A DNA stretch of 64,000 nucleotides from Bacteroidota bacterium (GCA_018267545.1 JAFDYG010000219.1:1-64000); one strand, 5' to 3'; counted from the stretch's first letter, positions 52,992 to 62,558 are shown. Made by a program: numbers and translations. The notes: generated from the letters alone by a model not told the origin.

Positions 52992-53831
52992 TCATACAGG
53001 TTTTTGGAACAGCTCATTGAAGGTTTGATAGGATACCGCCCCTTCGGCAAAGCGGAAAGTCCCGGCCCCCATTATCTCTTCGGCGGCATGCAGGAAAGAC
53101 CCATAGGCTGCCCGGACCAATGAAGACCCGAGGCTGACTCGCCGTACTCCAAGGTCGGCCAAATCCCGGAGCGTAAACTTCGCCAGACCCGACGCCATGA
53201 CGACATTGACGGGTTTTGGCGCTACCGCCCTGACCACCGTTTCGATTTCCTCCCGGATAGTGAGTCCCGGGGCAAAAAGCACATCGGCTCCCGCCGCCGC
53301 ATAGGCCTGCAGCCGGCGGATGGTATCGGGAAGGTCGGGACGTCCGTAGATCAGGTTCTCCGCGCGCGCCGTCAGCACGAAAGGGATCGGAAGACTTCGG
53401 GCGGCTGCCACGGCTGCCGCTACCCGCTCGACCGACAGATCGAAGGGATAGATAGGGTTCTCCGGACGACCCGTCGCGTCTTCGATAGAACCGCCGCAAA
53501 GACCCAGGGCCGAGGCCCGAAGGATCGTTTCGGCACAGTCTTCGGGTGCGTCCCCGTATCCATTTTCCAGATCGGCCGCTACGGGCAGATGAGTAGCTTC
53601 CAGGATCGCCCGGGCATTGGCGAAGGTTTCATCGCGGTTGACCGACGCAAGCCCATCCGGTTTGCCCAACGAAAAAGCCAGCCCCGCGCTGGTTGTCGTC
53701 AGCGCCTCGAATCCCAGCTGTGTCAATATTTTGGCGGAACCCGCGTCCCAGGGATTGGGAATCGCAAATATTCCAGGCCTTTCGTGAAGAGCCTTAAAAG
53801 CCATGGCCTTCGCGGCCTGGTTATGGGACAT
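52992..53831 (-). CDS. isocitrate lyase/PEP mutase superfamily protein
   Basis: 279 residues from the ATG at 53831; the frame can open two codons earlier at a TTG that overlaps the previous stop. TIM-barrel motifs of the superfamily are present: AIPNPWDAGSAKIL, TTSAGLAFSLG, ADLENGYGD (metal site) and GGSIEDATG. The catalytic KKCGH loop of isocitrate and methylisocitrate lyases is absent, being replaced by GRPENPIYP, so it is not a true isocitrate lyase; oxaloacetate decarboxylase- or PEP-mutase-like chemistry is possible. The gene is closely coupled to the VWA gene upstream and ends before a strong terminator. Confidence 0.85.
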   Translation of the reverse strand: MSHNQAAKAMAFKALHERPGIFAIPNPWDAGSAKILTQLGFEALTTTSAGLAFSLGKPDGLASVNRDETFANARAILEATHLPVAADLENGYGDAPEDCAETILRASALGLCGGSIEDATGRPENPIYPFDLSVERVAAAVAAARSLPIPFVLTARAENLIYGRPDLPDTIRRLQAYAAAGADVLFAPGLTIREEIETVVRAVAPKPVNVVMASGLAKFTLRDLADLGVRRVSLGSSLVRAAYGSFLHAAEEIMGAGTFRFAEGAVSYQTFNELFQKPV

Positions 53832-53833
53832 GA

Positions 53834-55525
53834 TCAATTCGATTTGGAATGTTCATAAATTTTCCTGGCGCGTGCTACCAGGTCCAGGTAGCCCCGGTCG
53901 AGGGCGTTGGAAGGGGAGAAATAGCGCCGGGTCATCTTCTCGACATCGGCCCAGGGTATCGTTGATGCATAGCCGGATTCCTTTAGCTTCAATCCGAAAA
54001 GCGCCATACAGACCGCCTTTCGCTGATTCCCGGCGGCCCTGTCGAAGGCTACCAGCCGGTTGGGACAAAGATATTCCATTTGCTTGCTGCTCCCCTTCCC
54101 CGGCAAGGTGTAGCAGATTTTGATGTCGGCGATATTTTCGATCCCGGCGGAGTCTTTTTTGGGGACCAGCTCGAAAAGAGCCATGAGCGACTGCCCCGAA
54201 CAAACGGCCCCGCCCACCAGCTTCAGCGTGGTATCCTCGAGCGCCGACTTTCTGCTTTCGAAACCCAGAAGCCTGTACTCTTTGACAAGCGTGGAATCGA
54301 AACCCGCCGATATGCAAACGCTATCCGCTACCGTACAAATCCCACGGTCCAGCTCGCTCAGCAAGACCTTCTCGGCCTGCTGGGCGTCGGTAATCGATAC
54401 GAAGTTGCCCCGCCCCGCCTCTGCCAGCCAGGGCAGCTCCGAATTGCGCGAGGTGTCCATTCCAACTCCCAGGCAGCTTAGCTGGATACCCGTCTGGCTC
54501 TGCTCCGCGATAAGATCCATCAGGTCCTTCCGGCTGGCCGATCCGTTGCTGATATCTCCGTCGGTTATAAGGATTATTTTATTGGCGCCATTGTCGATAC
54601 GTTCCTCTTTCGCCACGTCATAGGCCAGTCTCAGTCCAACCGAAGCAGGAGAAGGACCATCGGGCCGTACCGCTTCGATGGCCGATAGAATCTCGGCCTT
54701 TTTCGAACCCGGCATTCCCGCTGCCACCACTCCAACCCGTCCTCCATACACAACGAGCGAGAAACGGTCTATGTCGCGCAGGTTTCTGACCACCGGCCGC
54801 AAGGCGGCCTTGATCAGCGATAGCTTATTGGGCATGTCCATCGAACCCGACGCATCGATCAGATATACCAGGTTGGCCGGTGGCAGCTGCTCCCGGTCCG
54901 TTTTACGCGTACACACGTTCAAGTATAACAACCGGTGACCGGTGTTCCAGGGACAGGGCAGGAGCTGCGAGGCGCAGTGAAAAAGGCCATCGTCTTCGGG
55001 CTCCTCGTATTCGAGGTTGAAATAGTTGAGCATCTCCTCGATCTTCACCGCTTCCGAAGGAACTGTCGTTCCCATATCGACGAAACGACGGATGATGCTA
55101 TAAGACGTGCTATTGATATTGGCCGGGAAAGATACGGTCGCCGCCTGATCGACAAAGGGATTTTCACCGAAGGCTTTGGCTCTCGCCACACCGGTAAACG
55201 CCGCCATCAGCCGTCCCTGCGCCAGCGGCGCCACACGCTGCATCTTCAGCGTGACCTGCATAAAATCCGAAGAATGGATCTGGGTCGTATAGGGCTCATA
55301 GCCGGGAATGGTAAAGCTCAGAGAATCTTCCAGCTTACGGGATACGATCTCGAAGCTGCCTTCATTGCCGGTCTTGTAGAGAAAACCGGTGGATTGAACG
55401 ACGATGGATACGTTTTGCAATTTATCGCCATGGGGATCCCTGACCTCGCCGGTGAAGTAGTATTGAGCCGAAAGAGGTGAATAGAAAAGACAGCAAACGG
55501 TGAAAAGAGGTAGAAATATTCTCAA
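53834..55525 (-). CDS. VWA-domain protein with CarboxypepD_reg N-terminus (YfbK-like)
   Basis: 563 residues starting at TTG 55525; an in-frame stop just upstream leaves no ATG, and the start gives a good signal peptide ending PLSAQ. Residues about 22-95 are a CarboxypepD_reg domain. A YfbK-type N-terminal vWF_A region (RRFVDMGTTVPSEAVKIEEMLNYFN) precedes a VWA domain with the MIDAS motif LIDASGSMD, LITDGDISNG and YGGRVGVV. The C-terminus corresponds to the DUF3520-type end of YfbK. A role in metal-dependent protein interactions at the cell surface is likely. It is followed after 2 bases by the PEPM-superfamily gene. Confidence 0.88.
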   Translation of the reverse strand: MRIFLPLFTVCCLFYSPLSAQYYFTGEVRDPHGDKLQNVSIVVQSTGFLYKTGNEGSFEIVSRKLEDSLSFTIPGYEPYTTQIHSSDFMQVTLKMQRVAPLAQGRLMAAFTGVARAKAFGENPFVDQAATVSFPANINSTSYSIIRRFVDMGTTVPSEAVKIEEMLNYFNLEYEEPEDDGLFHCASQLLPCPWNTGHRLLYLNVCTRKTDREQLPPANLVYLIDASGSMDMPNKLSLIKAALRPVVRNLRDIDRFSLVVYGGRVGVVAAGMPGSKKAEILSAIEAVRPDGPSPASVGLRLAYDVAKEERIDNGANKIILITDGDISNGSASRKDLMDLIAEQSQTGIQLSCLGVGMDTSRNSELPWLAEAGRGNFVSITDAQQAEKVLLSELDRGICTVADSVCISAGFDSTLVKEYRLLGFESRKSALEDTTLKLVGGAVCSGQSLMALFELVPKKDSAGIENIADIKICYTLPGKGSSKQMEYLCPNRLVAFDRAAGNQRKAVCMALFGLKLKESGYASTIPWADVEKMTRRYFSPSNALDRGYLDLVARARKIYEHSKSN

Positions 55526-55594
55526 ATGGCTAGTTTAATCCCACAATGATTTTCTACCCGTTAAGATACGACAAATTTGCAATATGTCCGTGCC

Positions 55595-58009
55595 CTATTC
55601 CGACCGCAGGCTCTTCACCGGGTTCGAAAGTCCGGCCCGGATGGCCTGGTAGCTTACCGTCGCCAGCGCGATGATGACGACCGTCGCTCCCGCCAGGACG
55701 AAGATCCACCAGGAAAGGTCGATACGATACGCAAAGTCGTGCAGCCAGCTATTCATCGCATACCAGCCCAGCGGACCCGCGATCAGGAAGGCGATGCCGA
55801 TCAGCCAAAGGAAGTCCGAGGAGAAGAGTGTGATGATCTGTCCCAGGGAAGCCCCCAGCACTTTCCGGATGCCGATCTCCTTGGTCCGCTGCTCGGCGGC
55901 AAACATGACCAGTCCCAGCAGTCCCATACAAGAGATCAGGATCGCCAGGACGGCGAAGAGGATGGAGAGCTTGGAGATGATCAGCTCGCTGGCGTATAGT
56001 TTCGAGTATTCCTCGTCGACAAACTGATAAGCGAATCCATACTTCGGATTGATGTCCTTATAGACTCTTTCGATACCTGCCAGCGCCTGACGGGTCTGCC
56101 CCGGACGGGTCTTGATCATGATGACGCCGAAGTATTCGAATTCCTTTACGTCGATCAGGATCGGTGCGATCGGGTCGTGGAGCGAACGAATATGAAAGTC
56201 CTTCACTACCCCGATGATATGCCCCTTCTTCTGCCAGGCCTGTACCCACTTCCCGATGGGGTCCTTCCATCCCATCTCGCGTACCGCCGTCTCATTGACG
56301 ATAAATGCATCCGCGGAGTCCGTCGGGTTGCTGCGGGAGAAATCCCGGCCCTTGACGATCTGCAGGTTCATCAGCTTGACGAAGTCATAGCCTACCGAAG
56401 AAGGATTGACCCCTACCCTGCTATTCTTATCCTTGCCTTCCCAGGTGATCTGGTCGTCGGTCACCAAAAAATTCATGGAATGCGGCGTCTCGCTGCTACG
56501 GTCCACGATCGCCACACCGGGCAACGCCTCGGCCTGCTGTTTGAAGAGCGAATATCCCTTGATGTTCCCCAGCGCGCCTTCGATACGGACGTAGAGAAGG
56601 TTCGAGCGGTCGTAGCCAAGGTTCGTGGTTTGAACGTAGTTGGTTTGCCGCGTGATGACGATGGTAGCGATGAGAAGGACCAGGGTAAGGACAAATTGAA
56701 ATACGGTCAATCCCTTGCGGAACAGGATCGACCCTTGCGTATACCGGACCACGCCCTTCAGCACTTTCACGGGCTTCAGCGAAGAAAGATACAGCGCAGG
56801 ATAGCTGCCCGCTACAAGTCCCGTTACAATAGCGGCGCTCAGCAGGGTTATCCAGAAGAAAAGGTTGGTCATCGGGAACTGGATATGCTTGCCGGTGAAT
56901 AGATTGAACGCAGGGAGCAGCGTAAACAGCAGCGCCAGTGAAAGACCCGTAGCCAGCAGGGAAAAGAGCAGCGACTCGCCGATAAACTGTCCGATCAGAT
57001 GGCTGCGCAAGGAGCCCACGACCTTGCGCAGACCTATTTCCTTGGCGCGTTTGACCGACCGGGCCGTCGCAAGATTCATGAAGTTGACACAAGCGATCAG
57101 CAGGATGAAGATGGCGACGCTGGTGAAAATGCGGACGTATTCGATCCGGCCCGTAGCAGGCTTCCCGTTGACGAATGTGCTGTGCAGGTATTGATCCGAA
57201 ACCCGTTGCAGACCTACGGTGATCGCGGCCCTCTCCTGCGGGTCGAGCCGTGTAGCCAGGAACTTGTTCATCGCCGTTTCCACCTTTTTGGTGTCTGCGC
57301 CCGGAGCCAGCTCCATATAGGTGCGGAAACCATTGCCCGACCATTCGATAAGATGTCTCCGCATGGTTTCCCAGGGTATCAGAAAGTCGAACTGCATGGA
57401 GCTTTTCTCCGGAATATTTTCAAATACTGAAGATACCGTCAGATCCTTTTTATTTTCAAACCGAACCGCCTTCCCTATCGCGGCCTGAGCGCTTCCAAAG
57501 AACAGCTCCGCCGTCTTCCGGGAGATGGCGATACCGTAAAGATTTTTCAATGCCGTCTCCGGCGTACCCTCCAATAAAGGATAGTCGAACAGCTTGAAAA
57601 AGTTTTCACTGGCGCGGCATCCGTTCAGCTTGATGATTTTCTCCCCGACCTGTATCGTCTCGGGATGCCCCCAGGGCAGCTCGTAACCCGTGGCAAAGTA
57701 ACCGATCTGCTTTACACCGGGAACGGCCTGCTCCACGCCATCGAGTGCAAATATATTCACCTGCGGCGTATACTTGCGGGGAGTCGAATAATCTCCCTCC
57801 ATATGCCCATCGGCTTTTACCGACTTATATACCGTATAGAGATTTGGGCCATTCGAAAAGAAATTATCGACACCTTTTTCATCCTGCACCCAAAGAAAGA
57901 TAAACAGGCAGCAGGTAATACCCAGGGCAAGCCCGAACACATTGATCCCGGAATACAGTTTGTGACGCGTAATGTTACGCCAGGCGATTTTGAAGTAGTT
58001 CTTTAACAT
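55595..58009 (-). CDS. FtsX/MacB-type ABC transporter permease
   Basis: 804 residues with the double FtsX/MacB_PCD architecture: YFKIAWRNITRHKLYSGIN at the N-terminus, VKRAKEIGLRKVVGSLRSHL in module 1, QRTKEIGIRKVLGASLGQII in module 2, and the terminal VKSLRSE. It is 13 bases downstream of another permease gene (58023-60404), and the two probably form one operon. No nucleotide-binding subunit is encoded nearby. Substrate unknown; sequence divergence between the three copies in the window shows that they are not recent duplications. Confidence 0.92.
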   Translation of the reverse strand: MLKNYFKIAWRNITRHKLYSGINVFGLALGITCCLFIFLWVQDEKGVDNFFSNGPNLYTVYKSVKADGHMEGDYSTPRKYTPQVNIFALDGVEQAVPGVKQIGYFATGYELPWGHPETIQVGEKIIKLNGCRASENFFKLFDYPLLEGTPETALKNLYGIAISRKTAELFFGSAQAAIGKAVRFENKKDLTVSSVFENIPEKSSMQFDFLIPWETMRRHLIEWSGNGFRTYMELAPGADTKKVETAMNKFLATRLDPQERAAITVGLQRVSDQYLHSTFVNGKPATGRIEYVRIFTSVAIFILLIACVNFMNLATARSVKRAKEIGLRKVVGSLRSHLIGQFIGESLLFSLLATGLSLALLFTLLPAFNLFTGKHIQFPMTNLFFWITLLSAAIVTGLVAGSYPALYLSSLKPVKVLKGVVRYTQGSILFRKGLTVFQFVLTLVLLIATIVITRQTNYVQTTNLGYDRSNLLYVRIEGALGNIKGYSLFKQQAEALPGVAIVDRSSETPHSMNFLVTDDQITWEGKDKNSRVGVNPSSVGYDFVKLMNLQIVKGRDFSRSNPTDSADAFIVNETAVREMGWKDPIGKWVQAWQKKGHIIGVVKDFHIRSLHDPIAPILIDVKEFEYFGVIMIKTRPGQTRQALAGIERVYKDINPKYGFAYQFVDEEYSKLYASELIISKLSILFAVLAILISCMGLLGLVMFAAEQRTKEIGIRKVLGASLGQIITLFSSDFLWLIGIAFLIAGPLGWYAMNSWLHDFAYRIDLSWWIFVLAGATVVIIALATVSYQAIRAGLSNPVKSLRSE

Positions 58010-58022
58010 AGATCGGTTATGT

Positions 58023-60404
58023 TTATTCGGTTCTCAAGCTCTCGACGGGATTTCTTGCGGCTGCTCTCAGGCTCTGATAGCCGATGGTCAGCAGCGTGAT
58101 GACCAGGGCAGCAAAGGCCGTCAGCACGAATACGTCGGCCTTGATCGTCGTCCGGTACGCAAAGGCATCCAGCCAGCGGTGCATACCCAGGTAGACCAGC
58201 GGAAAAGCGATTAGAATGGACAAGAGCACCAGGGCCAGGAATTCCCGGGATAACAGAAACGTCAGCTGGAAGATCGAAGCGCCGACGACTTTTCGGATCC
58301 CCAGCTCCTTTTTCCGTTTTTGTGCGGTAAAGGCTGCCAGGCCGAACAGACCCAGACAGGAAATAAAGATGGCCAGGCCCGCAAAATATTTCGACAGAAC
58401 GCCTACCCGCTGCTCCGAGGCATAGAGCGCATTGTAGTCCTGTTCAAGAAAGCGATACTCGAAGGCCAGCCCCGGATTGAACCGGTTGTAGAGATCTTTG
58501 AGCGCGGCGATCGTAGCGGTTTCGCTGCCCTTCCTGACCCGAACGGCTACATTTCCCGCAAACGCATATGCCTGAAAGAAGCAAGGCTTTATATTCTGAT
58601 ACAGGGATTCGAAATTAAAGTCCGATGCTATACCGACGATCTGCTTGTCCTGTCCCCAGAACCGGATGGTCTTCCCGACGGGGTCTTTTAGCCCCATTGC
58701 TTTTATCGCCGTTTCGTTAAAGATGATCTCGCCGCGGGCGTGCTCGTTGGGCGAAAAATATCGGCCTTCTTTTAAACGAATGCCGATCGCCTGTAAAAAA
58801 TTGTATCCCACTTCCAGGTTGGCAAAGCTCATCTGATCCCCTCCTGGCGGCCTTCCGGGCCAGTCCAGTCCTCCAATGCCTCCGTGCCGTCCCGTCAGCG
58901 TATGATAATAGGTGGAGACGGCGGCCGCGCCCGGGATTTTCTCCGCTTCATGAAGAAACGAAACGGCCGATTGCCGGCTGACCGAATCATTCGCAGATGG
59001 GTATTCAAAATAAAGCACGTGGTCCCGGTCATAACCCAGGTTCCGGGTCTGGATATAGTTTATCTGCTGATAGATAATCAGCACCGAAGCGATCAGAACA
59101 ACCGAAAGGGTAAACTGGAAAACGACCAATCCCTTTCGGGTCCACAGCTCGCTCCAGGAAGAAGGGACTTTCCCCTTCAGGACCGTCACCGGCCGGAAAC
59201 CCGACAGGTGGAAGGCGGGATAGCTGCCAGCCAGGATTCCCGTGAGCAGGGTTATTCCCAATACGGACGCCACGGTACCGGCATTGACCATAATATGCAA
59301 TTGCTTACCGGTAATTTCATTAAAGACCGGAAGCAACAGCTGCAGCAGGATCAAGGACAGCCCCAGCGCCATAAAGCTCAGCAGGACCGATTCGCCCAGG
59401 TATTGCAGGACCAGTATATGACGAGGTGCGCCCACCACCTTCTTGATGCCCACTTCCTTCGCACGATGCGCCGCCTTGGCCGTGGACAGGTTCATAAAGT
59501 TTATACAGGCGATGACAAGGATAAAAATCGCCACGATGGAGAAAAGCCGGACGTATACAATTCGTCCGCCCGTCTGTACGCCGTTCTCATAATGATCGTG
59601 CAGGTAGCGGTCCGAGAATTTCACCAAAGACAACACGGGCTGTTCGTGCTTAACCTGCCTTTCCAAAAAGTCGTGCATCTTGGCATTCAGCTGCCGTAAA
59701 TCGGTTCCTTCCCTGACGAGCACAAAAGTATGCGGGTCGCTGTTGCCCCACTCCTTTAGCCCGTCCCTCTTTTCAAGAGCTATGTCGTAATTGAAGGTAA
59801 AGTCGAACTGTTCGGTTGCATTGTCCGGATTGTGCCGGAAGACGGCTCGGATGACATAGTCGCCGCTAAATTCGTTCTGCTCCCATTGAATAGATTTACC
59901 GATAACATCGCTGGTGCTGCCAAACAGCTTTTCGGCCATCTGATCCGAGATCGCTACCGCATGCTTGTCGGCAAAGAGCTGATCCCGGCTGCCTGCCAGG
60001 ATCGGGCAGGTAAAAATGTCAAAATAATCGGCGCTCACATACTGACCGGCAGCCTTCAGGTGCTTGTCTCCAAAGACAACCGTCGCCTTGGAATTAAACC
60101 ACGAGGCTGGAAAGACCATCGCGGCTTTTTCCACCTCGGGCAGCTCCTTTTTCAAAGCTGGCGCCAGAATACCCGGTGTATATGTGCCGACGTTGACTCC
60201 ACTGGCGGACTTGCTTATCCTCAACACCTGGTAGAGCCGTGCGTCCTTTTCATTGTACTTGTCCATGTTCAGCTCGTCGCTTACCCACAGGCCGATCAGC
60301 AGCGTACAGGTGACACCGACAGAAAGCCCCAGCAAATTGAGAATGGTAAACTGGCGGTCCTTTTTGAGATTGCGCCAGGTAAGTTGAAGAAAGCTTTTCA
60401 GCAT
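58023..60404 (-). CDS. FtsX/MacB-type ABC transporter permease
   Basis: 793 residues from the ATG at 60404, chosen because MLKSFLQLTWRNLKKDRQF is the normal start of this family; the frame extends 10 codons upstream. Two FtsX modules are recognised by AAHRAKEVGIKKVVGAPRHI and QKRKKELGIRKVVGASIFQL, with large periplasmic MacB_PCD domains between membrane helices. The C-terminus NPVESLRTE is typical. First of the two-permease unit on the minus strand. The 97-base gap upstream contains an A/T-rich stretch (60441-60456) but no confident promoter. Confidence 0.92.
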   Translation of the reverse strand: MLKSFLQLTWRNLKKDRQFTILNLLGLSVGVTCTLLIGLWVSDELNMDKYNEKDARLYQVLRISKSASGVNVGTYTPGILAPALKKELPEVEKAAMVFPASWFNSKATVVFGDKHLKAAGQYVSADYFDIFTCPILAGSRDQLFADKHAVAISDQMAEKLFGSTSDVIGKSIQWEQNEFSGDYVIRAVFRHNPDNATEQFDFTFNYDIALEKRDGLKEWGNSDPHTFVLVREGTDLRQLNAKMHDFLERQVKHEQPVLSLVKFSDRYLHDHYENGVQTGGRIVYVRLFSIVAIFILVIACINFMNLSTAKAAHRAKEVGIKKVVGAPRHILVLQYLGESVLLSFMALGLSLILLQLLLPVFNEITGKQLHIMVNAGTVASVLGITLLTGILAGSYPAFHLSGFRPVTVLKGKVPSSWSELWTRKGLVVFQFTLSVVLIASVLIIYQQINYIQTRNLGYDRDHVLYFEYPSANDSVSRQSAVSFLHEAEKIPGAAAVSTYYHTLTGRHGGIGGLDWPGRPPGGDQMSFANLEVGYNFLQAIGIRLKEGRYFSPNEHARGEIIFNETAIKAMGLKDPVGKTIRFWGQDKQIVGIASDFNFESLYQNIKPCFFQAYAFAGNVAVRVRKGSETATIAALKDLYNRFNPGLAFEYRFLEQDYNALYASEQRVGVLSKYFAGLAIFISCLGLFGLAAFTAQKRKKELGIRKVVGASIFQLTFLLSREFLALVLLSILIAFPLVYLGMHRWLDAFAYRTTIKADVFVLTAFAALVITLLTIGYQSLRAAARNPVESLRTE

Positions 60405-60501
60405 GGCAGTATATTGTCCCAATACTACTACCAACCGGATGCCCTTTTTTTATTTTTTGAAAACCAGCTCTTTATAAAACTAAAGAAGGCATAACTGTCC
60501 G

Positions 60502-62514
60502 CTATCGATACACCTGCTGTCCGTTACTACGGATATAGTTCGCCACGTCCACCATCGGTGCCACCCAGATCTCGCTCTCGTGCTCTTTTAGGAATTTGAT
60601 CAGCTGCCGGTGGTCCTCCAGGGCGACATTGATATTGTGCCCGCCGCCCACGCCATGAAAGAGAAAGACCACCATCCGGCGGGACCCCATCGCCTGCCTG
60701 ACCAGGTTGATCATATAGTCCGCTTTCTGGCCGTTGATGCCATAACAGTGTACGTCCGAAAGATCGATGCGCTCCGCGGTCTCGAAGCTATAGGTCGTCC
60801 CGCGGGCCGCCGCAAAATCGTTCTTCAGCGAATCATAGAACAGGGTATCGCCGATCTTCAGGTCGCCGCAGGGAAAGGCAAAAGTTCGAACGGTCTTGCC
60901 GTCGATGGCATGGAGCAGGTCGTTATTGGCCCGGATTTCCTGCACGGCTCTTTTGACCGTATATCGCCGGAGGTCTTGTTCGGGGGCAACCCATTCCCGC
61001 CCGCCGGATCCGCCTTCGCAGGGATGAAAGAGCGAATGATTCCCCAGCTCATGGCCCTCGGCGGCTGCCTTCCTCCACTCGGCAACGCGCTTATTGGTCA
61101 CAGGCGAGGAGCCAATCAGATAAAACGTCCCCTTGAAGCCAACGCTGTCCAGCTCCGGCAGGACGTTATCCAGGTGTACGTCGATGGCGTCATCGTAGGT
61201 GAGGACCACGGCGCAGCGTTTATGATTCCAGGAATCGCCGGTCCAGGCGCTGGCTCTTTCCTGCGGTGGATAGATTTTATACCGGCCGCCGCAGTGCAGC
61301 AGGCTCATGATATAGAGCAGGCCGTCATAATAGCGTTCGACCCACTCGGACGGGATAGGAGCATTCCAGAGTTCTTCCGTAAAAGCCTTGCTCCGTGCGT
61401 TGGTCGCCGCTAAGCTGGCCACGGCATTGGTTGCGATGAGACCGCTGGCGTGGCGGTTGTCCAGCTTCTCTCCTTCCAGCGTATACTGACAGCCGTAAGT
61501 GTTCTGTCCCTGCGAGGTAAAGAAGGCCTGAATCCGGTCGCTCAGCACGGGTTGCTGTACGTCCTTTCGCCACCAGTTCCAGTCGACCGACCAGTTGCTG
61601 GCGGTTCGCCAGGAGTCGAAGGAAAAATTGGCCGAGCGGTGATTCCGCGCAGAGACGAAGGCCGTTCCGTCGAAGTTGGCGTAGTCGGGAGCGAGTCCGG
61701 TTTTGGGGTTGGTCACCTTTCGAAAGTATTTCCGGCTCGTATCGGCGGCGGCGGCCCAGAAAGCCCGGTCTGGCAGGGGACCCCAGCGCGCCCATAGCTC
61801 GTAAAAGGCCGGCAGGTGATAGGAAGGGTCGGAGAAATTGTTGCGGTCCACGTTCGGTACGAAGCGGATCATCTTCGCCTCTTCGTTGACCATGGTGGCG
61901 ACCGACCTCGGGCCAAACTTCGTCGGACCCGATTTCAGCTTATGGTGCCGCATCGTCGTCAGGATCTTGTCGGCCCAGGCCTTGTAGTCGTAGACCCCTT
62001 TTCCGTTTCCCCAACGCCCCGAGGCGAAATACAGGGACATGACAAAGTATTCTTCTCCATCCGGCGCCGGAGTCTCCTCATTGGGCGTTCCATCCCTCTT
62101 TAGAGACCAGTTGAAATATCCCTCCGAAGGATGCGCGGTGTCGGTGACATACATATAGGTCAGGGCATAGTTCCAGATGGCGTCGAATTCCGCTTTCTTG
62201 TCCAGCTGCACCGAAATCATCATCCCATAAGACATGCCTTCGCTGCGGATGTCGTGGTGCGGTACGTCGCTGACATAGGCCAGCGGCCCGTTGGCGTTGC
62301 TGCCGGCAGGAAAATAAACGGCATGCGCCGTGTCGCCATAAAACAACTGTTGAAACGCCGCGTTCAGCTTATTGGTGAGCTCTGCTTCGCTGTGTCCGTT
62401 TTCCCGGAACAGATTGCGGTACTGGCCGGTGGCGTAGGCGCCCTTGCCGTCGTTTAGCTGGGCCTGGCTATCGATGCAAGTAAGAATCAGCAGGAAAGGC
62501 AATAATCGTTTCAT
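60502..62514 (-). CDS. fusion of GH8 xylanase-type hydrolase and CE4 polysaccharide deacetylase
   Basis: 670 residues from the ATG at 62514, preceded by GGAGG; an ATG at 62532 is possible. After a signal peptide (MKRLLPFLLILTCIDSQAQ), residues about 20-395 form a GH8 alpha6/alpha6 barrel resembling reducing-end xylose-releasing exo-oligoxylanases: DIRSEGMSYGMM (general-acid Glu), PDGEEYFVMSLYF and NFSFDSWRTASNWSVDW. Residues about 410-665 are a CE4 NodB domain with LTYDDAID, HELGNHSLFHP, TFAFPCGD and VFLFHGVGG, covering the Asp-Asp/His-His metal and catalytic motifs. The protein probably cleaves and deacetylates acetylated xylo-oligosaccharides. A LacI-type palindrome lies 20 bases upstream. 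Confidence 0.9.
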   Translation of the reverse strand: MKRLLPFLLILTCIDSQAQLNDGKGAYATGQYRNLFRENGHSEAELTNKLNAAFQQLFYGDTAHAVYFPAGSNANGPLAYVSDVPHHDIRSEGMSYGMMISVQLDKKAEFDAIWNYALTYMYVTDTAHPSEGYFNWSLKRDGTPNEETPAPDGEEYFVMSLYFASGRWGNGKGVYDYKAWADKILTTMRHHKLKSGPTKFGPRSVATMVNEEAKMIRFVPNVDRNNFSDPSYHLPAFYELWARWGPLPDRAFWAAAADTSRKYFRKVTNPKTGLAPDYANFDGTAFVSARNHRSANFSFDSWRTASNWSVDWNWWRKDVQQPVLSDRIQAFFTSQGQNTYGCQYTLEGEKLDNRHASGLIATNAVASLAATNARSKAFTEELWNAPIPSEWVERYYDGLLYIMSLLHCGGRYKIYPPQERASAWTGDSWNHKRCAVVLTYDDAIDVHLDNVLPELDSVGFKGTFYLIGSSPVTNKRVAEWRKAAAEGHELGNHSLFHPCEGGSGGREWVAPEQDLRRYTVKRAVQEIRANNDLLHAIDGKTVRTFAFPCGDLKIGDTLFYDSLKNDFAAARGTTYSFETAERIDLSDVHCYGINGQKADYMINLVRQAMGSRRMVVFLFHGVGGGHNINVALEDHRQLIKFLKEHESEIWVAPMVDVANYIRSNGQQVYR

Positions 62515-62533
62515 GTCCTCCAAGGTAGCCATC

Positions 62534-62549
62534 TTGCAATCGATTGCAA
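62534..62549. promoter_or_regulatory. 16-bp palindrome resembling a LacI-family operator
   Basis: TTGCAATCGATTGCAA is a perfect palindrome. Its core TGCAATCGATTGCA fits the LacI/CcpA-type consensus TGNNANCGNTNNCA with the central CG. It lies between the LytTR gene stop (62559) and the GH8-CE4 start (62514), overlapping the predicted -7 element, which suits a repressor site controlling the xylan enzyme. No LacI gene is in the window. Confidence 0.65.
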
Positions 62550-62554
62550 AATTA
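62547..62554 (-). promoter_or_regulatory. candidate Bacteroidota -7 promoter element for the GH8-CE4 gene
   Basis: TAATTTTG on the minus strand matches the TAnnTTTG -7 consensus of Bacteroidota housekeeping promoters. It sits 32 bases before the chosen ATG, so transcription would start within the palindrome and leave a leader of roughly 25 bases carrying GGAGG. No convincing TTG -33 element is seen at the expected spacing. Confidence 0.45.
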
Positions 62555-62558
62555 TTTT

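Noticed and set aside
52967..52997. Direct repeat CAGTTCATAC twice, 21 bases apart, at the end of the PEPM-like gene
   Set aside because: Only 10 bases long and one copy includes the stop codon region; no associated mobile element or regulator, so chance duplication is most likely.
52992..53831. Isocitrate lyase supplying glyoxylate for the malate synthase-like protein
   Set aside because: The KKCGH catalytic loop is missing and the gene is far away, so it is unlikely to be a functional glyoxylate-shunt partner.
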